Origin: a virus
Length of the DNA: 55,173 bases
Reading direction: 5' to 3' (one strand)
IMG/VR virus record: IMGVR_UViG_3300044712_000064
Location: 1-55,173 of that record
In this document: positions 23,854 through 38,800 of the stretch, piece by piece
How positions within the stretch are numbered: the first letter of the stretch is position 1
How the letters are laid out: each line of letters opens with the position of its first letter
The notes under the pieces: model-generated
Databases searched by the model: none
Seen by the model: the letters and a program-made list of their open reading frames with translations, nothing else
What the model was told of the DNA's origin: nothing
Translations under genes and position numbers: made by a program

Positions 23854-26800
23854 TTATTGACTCTTTTGTAAAAATAGTGCGGCATTTGTCGTACTAATCT
23901 GCAAAGGATCACCTTTAGTTGTATAATCTTCGCTATTCCAAGTCAATGTGTATTCAGAATCGGATAATCTTCTACCATCGTTGATACCGTAACCCATAGA
24001 ATATTGGGCATGTCCTGCTGCGGCACGGGTACCGTCAACACCTCTAGTCAACCCAGATATTGTATTATTTGCAATATCGATGTGTGCAAATCTGATACGC
24101 TCACCGTTGATTTCCACAGTGTTTCCTACTACCAGTGTTACTCTTACGCTGTCTCCTGCGGATACACCTGAAATGAACACTACCGCTGGTTTACCGTTCA
24201 ATAGTCTAATACCAAATTCAGTAGAAGCAAGTTCGGTTATTGTATTTTCATTATACACTAAAACCTGCTTAACTTGGCTTAGAGTACACTGTACGTATGT
24301 GAATAGTTCACCAGCTTCTTCTGTGATGTTTCCAGTAGTGACAATAGTATCCACTAAATTAGAAACACTAAAGAAGTGCATTTCATCATCAGTAGAGAAG
24401 AACTCTTGTGTCAACCAAGAACCATCTTCTAAATTAGTTCTATAAACACTAGCTTCTCCTGACTTGTTAATAGAGGTATTGTAACTAATCTGGTTAGGGC
24501 TTGCACCTGTAACCATAGCAGTCACAAGTACGTTATCAGTGCTAGAAATTTCTGCAAGGATGCTCATTTGATTGTTAGAACCATATATTACCATATCAGG
24601 ACGTACACGATTACCGTTGACTGTTACCCAAGCTCTAGTTCCATCTGTGTATGTCATAGGATCCTTTAGTACATCAACTGTCGGGTAAGGAACATTAAAT
24701 ACAGCAGAAGCTAATCCTGCATATCCCGACCCAGCATAGCCTGTTAAAGAAGATCCAATTACAGGAATAGTTAATCCACTGTTAGTGTACAATTCATAGT
24801 AGTAGTTACTGTCACCTGCAATAACTTTTGTCTTGACGAAATAGTTATTACCATTCAATACAGTAGTTCCCAAAACTCCTTGAATCAAGATTTCATTTCC
24901 ATTAGTAAATCCTGGATTAGTCGTGAAACTAATTTGCACTGGTGTTTTTGTGATATCTATAAAATTAATTTTAGTAATTTTCTTACCAGTGTATGCCTGA
25001 GTTACTAAGAATTGACGAGTTGTATCATTGAACGTAGTCACTGCGACTATATCGTTTACACCTACACCAGTATCTAATGTTAAGGTGTTTGTAATATTAT
25101 TCAATGTGTATTCCGTCGTTGCTAGACGAGCACCGTTTACTTCGACTATAGCATTATCTACGTTGTCGTATCCTAATGCATTGATTGCAGTATCTAGCGC
25201 AAATTCTGTTTGTCCTGCAGATGCCGGAACATACAGACCTGTCTCAGGTATAGAATAACCATATTGAGTAGAACTTGATATAGTTGACGAATCTCCTAAA
25301 ATTGCAAACACAATGTAATCATCTGTGTTTGAATAGACTTGGTTAAATTCAAGCGTCATGAAGTTGTCGCTAGTAAAGAACACAGAATAGTCAACGTTGT
25401 AAACAAGTTTATTACCATTAACAAACACAATAGGTTCATTAACGATAGACTGGTAAATAATGTCAAATACAAACTCAGAGTTACCTGTGTAAGGATTGAT
25501 AGTTAGTGGTAACAACTGTGAGTTAGCTCTGATTAGTTCTTTACCATTTCCTACTTCGTATACTTCTACTAATAGTTTAGTACCTGCAGGAATAGCACCA
25601 GTCAATGTAATGACTTTTGTTATCCAGTTTACACTGTACCCAATAGGACTATTAGCCGTAGTCGTTTCGTAAATCCTATAACCGGTATTAGTGTTTGTGT
25701 TCACAACAAACACTGACAATGTTGCAGGGTTGGTCGCAAATGTTGCAAAAGATACTTGTAAGTCTTTATTAGGAGTTAGATAACGTTGAACCATATTAAA
25801 TCCAGTATGCTTATACCAGAATGGGTACTCTGTGTCGATATCCCAATATGCACCAGGAGCAGTCTTGACGTATAGTGACAACGTATCAGAAACTACGCCA
25901 GCTACTAGTTCTTCTGGACCATAACCATACAAGAAATCATTGCCTTTGACTACATAGTAAGGATCAGTGGCTTCAATCTGAGAAATATCTGTCCAATTTA
26001 CACCGTTAGTAGTTCTCAAGATTGTGTCATTCTCACCTGTAGCATAGAAATATCCATCAGAGAATGTAACATTGTGTAGGTTATGTGTCGTGATATATTG
26101 ACTTGAACGCTCTACCCATGTTATACCGTCAACTGATGTTATGATAAATCCAGGATCGGTTGAGCCAGTGCCAGTCTTATCTCCTACTGCGACGAATACA
26201 CCGTTGCCGAATGCAACACCGTTCAATGTAGCGGAATGAGATAGTCCAGTAATAGACCCTTGAGCCCAGTTACTTGCGTTTGTGCTATACCACACTGTAG
26301 CATTTTCACCTACAACTACAATTTGGGTAGATGAAGATGTGACAGAGTTCAAACCATTAGTTGTGAAGCTAGGTTGTAATAATGTCCAACCAACATTGCC
26401 ATCAATACTTGTAACCACCCTTGCTTGTTGGACGATTGTAGGCAATGCAGTGCCAGCGCCTGCGATGACACTTTGACCTACACCAACTGCCATATATCCA
26501 ACAAATACGGTTGTTTGAATGTATGCAATATCTTTCAATGTGTTAGGCAATCTAGAACCGAATGTGTAGACAGGGTCATACTTAACAATGTTCTCACTTC
26601 TTACAATGTGTGAACCAACAGCAAAGTATACACCATTTATAATTGCTGATGCATACAATGAAATGTTAGGAGCACTAACTTGAGTTGTATCAAAGTTACC
26701 GTCGTCAAATTCCAAATAATCATAAGGTGTGAAGTATCCAGGAGCTATCCAAGATGTGCCGTCATAGCTAACTAAGATCGGCATTTGAGTATTTTCAGTA

Positions 26801-29800
26801 CTCATTATGTACACATTGTTGCTATAAGAAATATCTGTAATACCTAAACGAACTTCAGAAATTCTATAGCTGTCCCATGTTCCAGTAGAGTTTCTTACCA
26901 ACACAACAGAATGATCTGTTGCATCGCCTACAGCAACTAACGTAGTTCCGTTATTTACAATTCCCTTGATGCTCAAATCAGCAGGATAGAATGGAAGATC
27001 ACGCACTACGAAGTCGAGAGGTAACTCATCTTCAGGAGCAAATGCATTTCCGTAATAAACGTTGTTAGGGTAAGTTACACCTTTAACTAATTGCTGGATA
27101 TCTTTACCTGGCATATTAATAGTAGGTTGATAATATGCTTGGATTCTATCCAGTGCATTCAATGCAGGATCATTACTTTGTAATGGGTACCACTTAGTAG
27201 GATTAAAATCTGTGTCGTTGTTACTGACAATACATTGCCATGCAATACCTGCATACGTTACAATCGAACTTAGGTTATAATTGTAAGAGTAGTTAGATGT
27301 TAGAGGTTCGGGTAAGTATCCATAATCTGTGTTAGGTGTGTTACCGTCCCAAATAAATGCACTATACGGTACAGGAACTTTAAATTGAGTGTCAGAGTAC
27401 ACCGCTAATTCTGTGTCACTTACTGCCTTAACATAGAATCTGTCAAAGTTTCCTTGAGCCACTCCGTCAACTGTCGCACTAAAAATAGAACCATCGACGT
27501 TTGCGTAAATGACAGTTATAGTTGCATCGTTTGTGCCATCTACGCCGCCCAACAACGAACCAGGAATAACTATCTTATCACCGTCATTATATATCAAACC
27601 AAAGTTTTCAATTTGGATATAATATAAGTTGCTTACATCATATGGATTAAATCTTGGTCTAGAAATTTTTATCTTGGCGCCGCCGTTTGTGTTCATATTT
27701 GTAGATTCAACTGCACTGGTAATAGTAGTAGAAGCTACATACTGTTCAGTACTAATAGTATAAGTTCCTGTTCCACCTACACCAGAACCAAACGAAACAA
27801 TTGTTGTTCCAGGAGTTACACCAAAACCTGAAATTTTAGTACCTTTCTTAATAGTACCAGTAGATACTGATGTAACAGTCAATGTAGTATTGTCGATAGA
27901 ACCCGTGAAGACTGCGGTAGAAGTACTTAATGTATAAGTTCCTACTCCGCCTGTTCCGGTTCCAAACCCAGTTATAGTAGTACCGGCATCTACGTTTACT
28001 CCGTAAATGCTATCACCTATCGCTAAAGTTTTCCCAAACTCAACAAAAGTAACTGTTAGTGTGTTTCCGGTTACGGAACCTACAAAGTTTTTACCAGTGT
28101 CATCATACGTGTATGAACTATTAACTTTGTAGAAGTACATATTAGAACCGTTGACTTGTCCTGGCTTTAATCCACTGTAGTTGTAATTCACAGTTACTAC
28201 TGCTTGACCGTCAACACTATTCAAGTCTATCACAGGTAACACTGCGCCAGCTAAACTAGCTAAACTAGCGTCAGCAGCACCGCCAGTGACTTCAATTGTG
28301 TCAATCTCGCCTTGTGCGCCTGCGGCAGTAACTTTGATATAGCAGTCATTTACAGTCGAGTTAGAGAATGACAAGACTGTGAAGCCACTCAAGGTTGCAG
28401 GATTGCTTAACGTGATGGCAGTATGTGTGTTAACTGAAGTGACTACGGTATCTTCTGGTATACCGAATCCAAAAACTTTCATGCCAGCTAAAATGTTAGA
28501 TGTACTACCCATCGGAACTGTTGCGCTAGCATTAGTTAATGTAGCAGTATAGTACACTGATGTAGAACTACCGTTGAGTGAGGTGCCAGGAATTCTAATG
28601 ATATCACCGACACTGTAGCCTGACCCAAATGCATCTACTTCAGCGTAGTAATTTTGTCCTAAAAGAACATTGTATATTTTAAATTCTGCACCTACGCCGC
28701 CTGCGGGTTGAACTACACCGGACATATTTTCATATGGTAATCCGATATACATCTTTGCAGGACTACTTGCATCATTTCCTAAACTTAGGTAAGGACTTGA
28801 ATAATAAGATCCTGGTGTCCAGTCTTGAACACGTGGTCGGTAACTTGTTCTGTCAAATCTCAATGTAGGTTTGATACTACGAACTTTGTGATTTGATAAG
28901 GTCGGAACTGCTTTAGCACGAATAGAAATTGTAATTTCATATGTAGGAGAAAGTGATCCGTCATTCAAGAACTTTATTCTATTTCGCTTGTTCAATGCAT
29001 CTGTCTTAGTTTTATACAAGCTAACAATAGCTGAGTTAAAACTTGCCATCAACACATTAATCCCGATAGTGCTAATGTAATAGTAACCATCTTTGATAAT
29101 TCCGTTACTTTGATTTCCGTAAACATACACTAACTCACCATTTTCAAAGTCAGTGCTAGATATACGAATAGTGTTTTCTACAAAGTTCAAACTACCAACG
29201 CCGGCTTTTGTTGTTATAGTAGAATCCACGAAAATGATTTCAGGTGCTACTACGTATCCTTCACCTAGATCTATTACTCGAACCGAAACTACTTTGTCTC
29301 CAGAAAGCACTGATGACAGTACAGCAGGCTTAGATGGTACAGGATACTTTGTTGTATCGACGTATGCAATTACGTCAGGTTCAGCCAAGTAGCCACGGCC
29401 TGAATAAGTTACTGCGATTTCAGGATAATTCATTATTACCGGTATACCAGCAAAATGCGCTGTAGGTATTGTACCGTCAACGCCGCGGCTTACACCCTTG
29501 ATAATGTTAAGTACACGGTCTACTTCGGTGTATCCTATCTTCTCGTCACCTAATGTGATAGTACCAGTTACCGGTAACCCATCAGCAGATTCTACATAGA
29601 TTTCTTGATCTAAAGCATTTACAAACTTAGCTACAAGTGTAACAGTAGTATCTGGTGTAGAAACTAGAGACAACCCGAAGTTAGAATACCACTCTTTATA
29701 TAAGTCGCTGCTCCAAACTGCGCTGGTTGTTGGGAACTGATAAGGTGTGTCTGCGAATTCTTTATAAGTTAATTGAGGACTTACAAACTTTCCAATATTG

Positions 29801-32800
29801 TCATCCCATACTGCAGGTAAGTCAAAGTCAGTTAAGTTCCCTGCAAACACATCTGTCCTGTTGTAACGCAAGAAGAATTCTTTCATTACTACACGGTATG
29901 GTTTTACTTCATTGATATAACCCTCAAGCAACTGTTCGTTATCTCTTTGGAAACGTTGGTTTTGAGTTAGTTCTCTGACTGTATAGCTAACATCGGCAAA
30001 ACTTGTCTTAGTCAACCAAGGTAGATAGTTTTGATTTTCTAAACTTTCGCTTTGGATATACTCAAACATCAATGTCAAACTTAGATTTCTGTGCGGTAGT
30101 AATGTTCCTACATAAATCTGTTCGTTTAATGCACGTACTGCATAACGAGTTTCAACTGAAGGATAGAAATCATAAACCGCATTATCGTAGTAATCGTCGC
30201 CGAATCCTATCTTGTTACCGTTATAATCCCACAATGTATCTAGGAATTGGATAGTACCATCTTCTAACCCGATGCGAGTCCAAGTGCCAATAGAATAACG
30301 ATAAACTTCACGCTTGCCTTGAGCATTGCTAATTACCCCAACTATCTGACCTTCTTTTGCAGTCAATGTTAGTAAGTCGGTGTAAGTAGGAACTTCCAAC
30401 GTTGCTTTAGTAGAGTCGCTATAACCATCCGCCCACCAATACACAGTCTCCCAATACTTAGCAGTATCAAAGAACGTACCCTGTGCAGTTAGGAATGTGA
30501 TATTCTCAAATTCGCTGATTGGATACTTACGCAATACGTTGTTTGCGTACTCGAAATAGTTTTGTAATGCTCCTAGTCTATTCGCAAAGAAGCCTTGTCT
30601 TGGTCTTACATTGATACCTAACTGCAATAATTTAGGCAAGTATGGATCAGGAACTTGTGCACCTGTCTCGTCAGTACCAGAGAAACTATCCAAATATCTA
30701 TCATATAAACTTACAGGAGTAGTATATCCTTTATTTCTATCTGGGAAGCCAGGTAAGAAATCATCAGGATATTCGCTTCTTATTAACTGGAACTCTTGGT
30801 GAGATGCAGGACCTGTATTGTTGTTGCCGAAACCCAAGTGTAAATTAGTAGATACATCATTTACGTATTCACCTGCATTATACAAACCAAATGTGTTTGG
30901 CTTCAATGGACCCATGTAAGTGATACCTGAACTAGTAGGATCAGCAATGTATCTTTCTAGTACAGAATCGCTTAATTTTTTACCAGCTTCTGCAAATAAT
31001 GTGTTAGTATTTCTAACCCAGTAGTAGTATCTTGCAATCAAAGCTCCGTTGCTGTCGGTGAAAAGCGTGACTGAATACTTGGCTAGATCGTACGGTGTAC
31101 CAGAACCTTCGTAGAATGCAGGAATAACGTTACTTTCAATCCAAGAATAAACAGCAACATCGCTTCCAGGGAAAACTTTACCCCAGTGTTGGCTGTTGTA
31201 CACTACATCATTCTGATGGTAGTTTAAGAAACGTGTCTTACTGGTATCAAACCATAGTTTACCAACTTGTCCTAAGCCCCAAACTCTGGAACCTGTGTTA
31301 GTATTATTCCCGTTATAACTTGCAGGGTCTGTCATAGATATGAAATCTAATTCCTGTCTTACCACACCTAGTAATTTTCCTTGCAATGGATCAATGTAGT
31401 CCAGTGCGATTAGGTCAACGTTTGTGCGATTGTCATACATTTGTACACGCTGAATCTTTTCAACGTCAACAATAGGATCACTTTCTCTATATAGATGCCA
31501 GTTAGGAATCTTAGTTTGATTAGTGTAAACAATGACTCTACCGTTTTGTTGGTTAGCATCAAAGTTAGGTGCACCTACCATGACAATACCATCATTGAAT
31601 GACAATACTTGACCATACATAGGATAAGACCCATAGTTTTGAATTTGGTCATTACATGCCTGAGCATAAATGTATTTGCCAGCATTAGTTAGGTTCTCAT
31701 TATAACTCTCAATGTAATCATACATGTATACTGCACCAGCATTTATTGAACCGTCGACAAAGTCCGTCAATGCGTTGTCAAACACAGTATCATTGTGCTT
31801 GTTGTTATCATCGGTTAAATCAAATGTTGTATTGCTATAACGAATAGCTGCAGGTGCGCCAACTACGAAACTATTTTCGTCATTGAACTTTACTGCATAT
31901 CCAAACTGTGTCACTGTTTGTGGATGACTGTCTTGGATTGTTTGTGTTTTGATGTATGATGTAAACCCTAGTTGGTAGAAATCATTCACGTTAAACACAG
32001 CAAGATTTAGTTTATTGCCGATCTGTCCTAAACGCTCATCTCTCAATCTAATAACTAATCGACCATCCTCAGTAGAATAAGCAAATATGTTTGTAACCAT
32101 TGCTTGATTGATCTGGTTAGCAATTGATGCTGCGTTACCAGGAGTCAACTGAACACGGAATCCATTAAGCAACAAGTAAATCGTGTCGGTTAAATTAGCG
32201 GCGATTAGACCAGTTTGTGTACCGTAACGCTTACCTTCGTTTGTATATCTGATTACTGTGCCTTCAGTTAGTGATTCAGTAACATCGAACGGTGCACCTA
32301 CAATTAATTCACTACCATACTTGTTACAGTCTAGTGAGAAGCCAAATTGCTCACCGCTACGCACTTGAGTTAAATTATCCCAACCTGCAATTTTTTGCAT
32401 TAACACAAAACGGGCAGAACTTACTGTTACTATATCACCTGCACGTAAATTGATAGTTCCTATAATTACGACATTCAATACAAGGACATATTTTCCAGTA
32501 GAAAGTAAATCGCCATTGACGTAGATTCTAGTCTGGTTAGTAGGATACCATGGTAAGAATATTACATAGAATTGATATGGATTTTGGTCATACTGAACTT
32601 CGATGTTCTCATCTATTCTATCAAACACATATGTATAACCTACATCAGTTTTTGATACGTCATAATCGGTATTTGGTGCACCTATGAAAACTTTACTACC
32701 GTCATAGTTAGTTGCAACACTTGCACCGAAGTTGTCACCTGGATTAGAATCAACCGTGTCTAGTAAACCTACTAACGTGAAGTTAGTGCTTGCAGTATAC

Positions 32801-35800
32801 ACATACGCGCCTGCAGGTGCTGTATAATAAACCTCTTCTAATGTGTAGAATGTAGTGGTGTCAGAATCTACATCGTAGGATCCAGTAATCACAGTAAAGA
32901 TAGCATCATTACTGAATGTTACTTTATAGACCTTGGAACCCGCAGTAACTACAACGTTGTTCAACGGATTCTCAAAGTAATCGTAGAACATTTCAACAGT
33001 ATAGAAAACTGTTGTGTTGGTCACACTATCATATGATTTTGTTGCGATAGTGTACAAACTTGTGCTTGTAATACCTGTATTGTTAAATGCTACTTTATCT
33101 CCTGTAGCTAGTGTTGATCTTTTGTCACCACTAACTCGGAACGAGAAAGATCCTTCATTTACATTCTGTGAAACTACAGCAGTAGTGTCAGCATAATTAG
33201 TAATGTAATTTACACGTTGACCTTCTTTTATCGAATTAACTACATCACCTTCGCAAACGAAGAATGTAGTTTTTAATTGGGTAGCTTGTGCAAGCCTAAT
33301 GCCTACACTCTGGAATGTCAACTCTTTGTCTCTCTGGAACGCAACAACCGCATTATCGTTCTTTGCACCAATATATAAAAGATTACTATCACCCGAAATG
33401 TCCATAGCGTCACCTACTCTGCCGCCAGAGACAGTGATGACTTGCTGCAAGGTCAATGAATTGATATTCTTTGCAGTTGGAATTCTGTAAACATATATCT
33501 GGCTTATCAACTCGTTAGGTGCAGAAACGATCAATAAATCATTGCTGCGTGTGATAGTCAAACCAAATTCTGTGTTAGGATACTGAATTGTGTTTCTTAG
33601 GTAGAAGCCTTGGTCAGTGATTGCAAAGTGGTACAATTTACCTTCTGCTGCATCACCGACAAAATAACCTACGTCAGGAACATAAGCAACACTAGTACCG
33701 AATTTAACTGTAGTACCGATATTCTTTAATTCCCCGAAAGAATAGTTATTGGTTTTTTCGTATACAGACCAATTACCATCTTGATTTTGATCTACCCAAA
33801 TCTTGTTCTGTGTCCACTCTCCGTTCAACAAAGGAAGCCCTGGAATATCACGTGCTGTTACAACTCTTTGGCTCTGTAGTAAGTAGCAGATGCCAGTTCC
33901 GTCGATACTCTTAACGAACGGATCTAATGTAATTGCAGCAATGATAGAACGGATTGTCAATATTGAGTCTACTAGGTGGTACCCATCTACTCGACTGTCA
34001 AATCCTAATATACCTATTGATTGGTTTTGATACAAGCCATGCGGCTTGTCAAACAGAACAGTAGCAGTACCATTTAGATTGTTTACCACGCTCACGACTT
34101 TTGCACTCAAAGAAAGAGGTGTAAAAATTTGCCATGTATTGTCTTTATCCGCTACCCATAAGTAGTCGTTCTTGTATACTTCAGAAATAGTGTTATCTGG
34201 TAAAGCGTTTAAATCATAACCGTACTGTTTAACATCGTCTAAGTTTACATAGCCTGCGCTAGGTAGTTTTTCTTCATATGTCTTTCTTAGAGTAGGAAGA
34301 ATTTCAGTGGTATTGATAGGTCTTGCAAAGTTCTTAATATTCTGCAATGGCAATTGTTGCTGCGCACCATCTACACCTTCATTCTTGATTATCGAAACAA
34401 TACTAGGATTTCCAGTTAGAAGATTTTCGTTCAATGTAAAATCAACAAAATTCTGATTTAAAATTCCGCCGAACTCAGTTGTCTTGATTGCCCAGTTTTC
34501 ATGAATGTTGTAATTCAACTCGTTCTGTTGCAAGTTGATACCTTGCAACTTAGTCACTCCGTCAACTGTTCCCTTAGCAGGTAACATGTTCTTGTACACG
34601 TTGACTTGAGTAGAATCATCTAGGTTAGCAGATGCCATGTACTGTCTAGGTCTAAAACCAATTAGACTAAAACCCAACAGATCAGCATCAGATTCTAAGT
34701 TTGGATTATTGGTATCATAGAATTTTAATGCTTCGTATGCCCTTGTACTAGGGTTAGGTAACAGACCTTTCTGAACCATTTCGTAAGAAGTCTTTAGCCA
34801 TTGGGTATAATCAAACGTATTGCTAGGTAAGATCACAGGTACATTTGCCATGTAATAGTCGTTCTTAAACTTTACGATTGTACCTTTCGTGTACTTGACA
34901 CTTTCTTGCCACTCTTTGATATTATCCTGGTTTAGGATAAATCCACTAGCGTTCATTTGTCCTGTCCACTCAGCGGTCTTCTGACCTTTCACGTAGATTC
35001 TCTGTTGGCGAAGTCCAGTGACTAAGTTAAAGAGCGTGTCATTGAATACGGTCTTGTTATCAAAAACTACACAATGTTCAATTGTGCTGATATTTGCTCG
35101 TAAGAAACTTAATGCATCGCCTTCGTTCAATGCCTTAACACTCATTTGAGTATTGTTTCTATAAATGTACAAATCACTTATAGCTATTGGGATCAAGTTT
35201 TGATTCAACACAAAGTTTTCTTGCTGTATCGTTAGTGGTTGTACAATTCCTTGAGGTGAATCGATGGTGATGCTTCTAGCATTCGGGTTCACATTAACTG
35301 TGCTTCCTACACCCCAACCAGTAATTGCCCAATAAATCGTTTCTGCAATCATTTGATCCCAGTTTAATTCTAAACCGTTTTCTACATTACCGAACTCAAA
35401 ACCCTGAGATATAAGTTGTAACCCGTAGCCCCTAATGAATGCTGATAGTTCGTCTAATGAAGCAAACTCGTGACCATATTCAATTATTAATGTGTACTCA
35501 TAATAGTTCTTAGGTACAGTTACGGTAGTCGAATTAACTTGTATAGTATCGACTAGTCCATTGTACATAGGAGCCTTAACTACAAAATAATTTCTGCTTT
35601 GGCTGTTTCCGTAGACTTTATAACCTGTCTCAGTTTGTTGAACGATGATACTAGAATACACTAGAGTATCAGTTGGTTGATTTTCGTACAACATTAAAGA
35701 GAAACTGTCATCAGGAATCAATAATGAATTATTATTGTTTGTGGTAGTTCCCTTTTGAACATAGAAATTCAACAAATCTTTGTCACTAAAACCTGCAAGT

Positions 35801-38800
35801 CTATATGTTAGGCGAACATCTAAGTTCTTTATCAATGTGTCAATAGTATCAGATCCATTGATGCCGAATTGGCATAGGTAGTCAACCATCCAGTTGATAT
35901 AACTATTCGTTGCATGACCATTACCATAAACTGTCAAGGTAGATACTGAATCTCTGTATCTATTGTTATATAGATATTGATTGAATTCTGCATTGTATTT
36001 GTAGTGGTCAACGTCAATACCATAAGAGAAGAACTTAGCTGGTTTCATCAACGCCATTATTCGCATCAAATCAAATGGCCATGTGCTGCTCTTTAAATAG
36101 CTATATTCGGTAGGACCTACATCACCTACTCCCCAATTTCTAGTGAACAGCTTAGTATCATAGGATCCAACAACGCTTTCAAATGGGTTCTTTAATTGAC
36201 CATTACTGTCTACTGGAATAATATCTAGTAACCCATCACGAATTCGATATGGATTTACATAAGCATCACCGTCATTCCAAATATATCCGGTTGCAATGTC
36301 AGTCCACATGATTAGGTTGTCACTGGTGTATGGTGCTACACCATACTTGCTATCCCACCATGATGGTTTGTTTACAAGACCTAACATTTCCCATGGCTTA
36401 ATATCAGGATATGGGGTATCATACAACCATAAGTAAATGCCCTTCCAGTTGCCTTGCTGTATTACCTTTTTGTTAAAGTTGTAGAAGCTACCCTTATAAT
36501 TATAAGTGTCAGGATTAGAAGAATCATACACGTGTGTTTCAAAATTGATTCTGTTTTGCCCGACCCAGTTTAAGAATTGAGTAGAGTAAATTACATTGTA
36601 TGTTTGGTAATCGAACCCAACATTTCTAAATTGACCAGGAACTACTTCATCGTAGCCTATAGGTAATTTAGCACTAACTTTCAAATTGTTATAAATGCGA
36701 GTTTCAAACTCTAGCAACACACGGTCACGGTAGTCACTTAGTTGTCCATTCTCATATGTTCCATATAGTTTATTGTAAGATCCATCGTGACCTTGAATAA
36801 AATATGTAGGATTTACATACGTAGTATCGTATACTACTTGAGGAATAAAGGAAGGATACAAGCCTAACTTAGTAGGTGTGTTGGGTACAAAACTACCATA
36901 AGTTTGGTTATATTCTTTAACGATGATGATATCATTCGTAACTAATGGTTTGGTAACAATTAGTGAGGGTTCGGTACTAGACACAGTATAGTCTATGTCT
37001 TTCATCAAAATAGATGTGGTGTAAACCTTGCCTTCTTTTCTACTTAGATATACCAATACACCGTTGTAGTTAGCTTTGCTAAAATCATAGACTTTTGTTA
37101 ACTTAAACACCGGTTGTGTTATATCTGTTTTAAAGACATAATTGCTAGTCTTATAGGCATTCTTTGAAGGAAGCATATCACTCCAGAAGAAGGCATTCGT
37201 ATCTACCTTCGCCTGTGTCATTATATCTAATGCTTCATCTAACAGGTTAGCAGTGTTTTGATAATCGATGAATTCGTTCTTTGCAAGTGTATCAACTAGT
37301 TGGGTTTTGAAGTTAATATACTGTGTACTATTAAACTGCAATGCATCAAAGAAGTTGTTGTTATTGTTTCGTAAGAATGCAGCAGCGTTAACGATCGGAG
37401 CACTGTTCTGAATAATACGTGTACCATAAGGAACAACATTACCCAAGTCTCTATAATTATTAGGACCGAATGCAGCACCGACTAAGCCCGGTACATTATT
37501 GCAGATACTCTTAAAATGACCTCTAACATCTCCTAACGCAATACTAGTTAATTCTTCGTTGAATGGGTTATGGTCAAGATTGTTAGGGATCTGATAATAT
37601 GCGATAGATGATGCTTGATCGCTATCTAACATGATTACCACTGATTCACCTATAACCATTTCTTTTGTAATAGTCACCACAGTCGTGTTTGCTGTGGTTG
37701 CGTATGTGTAATCAACTGTTCTAGAATTATTGACATACACTACCATCTTTGGCCAAACAGAATCATCTTTTACTTTAATATCACATGTAAAAGTTGCAAG
37801 ACCTTCATATTTGAACTCAAACACTTGATACTGGAAGCTTTCTCCCACAGTTGTTTGCCAGCCTATTTCTCTTGTGTAGTCAGTTCTAGTTCTATAGTTG
37901 TAGACGTAACCATCACTAACTGGCTTAGTTAATGATTGATTATTGGAAATATAGTCAAAATTTTGACTGTTCAAGGTGACATCAAAAACAATATCTCCTA
38001 TGTTGTTTACAGAACTATACTTGATCGGGAATAATAAAATAGGGTCATCTGCTCCCGAACCAATTGCGTATTGGAATAGAGTACAACCATCAAACGTGGT
38101 ACTAGGATATACAGATGTGTCACCAAAGCTATAGCCATTGCTATCAATAATATCAAACTTAGGTGGTTGGTTGATGCGATTTTTATATTGAGCCTGAGTC
38201 CAATATAGTCCATCAAAATAGAAACTATAACCTGCATAATTTTCACCATGCAATACAACTGTTTGGTCATTGTATTCTACTTTTCCGTTAGGGGCCTCAG
38301 ATAACGTGATTACAGGAGTTTGACCTTCTTCAACTTCAGCAATTTGAACTTCAAAAATCTTAGTGCGAACATTGATATCGGTATCACCTGCAAATATAAT
38401 AGTAGCACCGTTGTAGACTTCACTACCTTCTCCGTCTGCTTGGAAACTAGCTTGTCCTGCAACCTGATTGAGTGCATCAGTTACAGTGAAGTTAATAAAC
38501 GATACCGGTTTTTTACTTGCAGTGCCAGTGTTGAATAGTTTAAGATTTGGATAAAATTCAACGATAGGGCGCTTTGCTCTAGAGTTAGGGTTGCCAATAG
38601 CTGCTAAACTAATAGGACTAGAGCGGTTGTATTTGATAGACTCGTTTAATACATCAATATGGAACCAACGATTACTTCTAGACCATGCGTTTTTATTAGT
38701 CGAATTTCTAGCAATAGTGATGTAGTCAGGGTCTACTGGAGCAAACAATGTTTCGCCATATGCGGTTTGGTCGTATGCAGTATCATCGAATGGTGTTGTC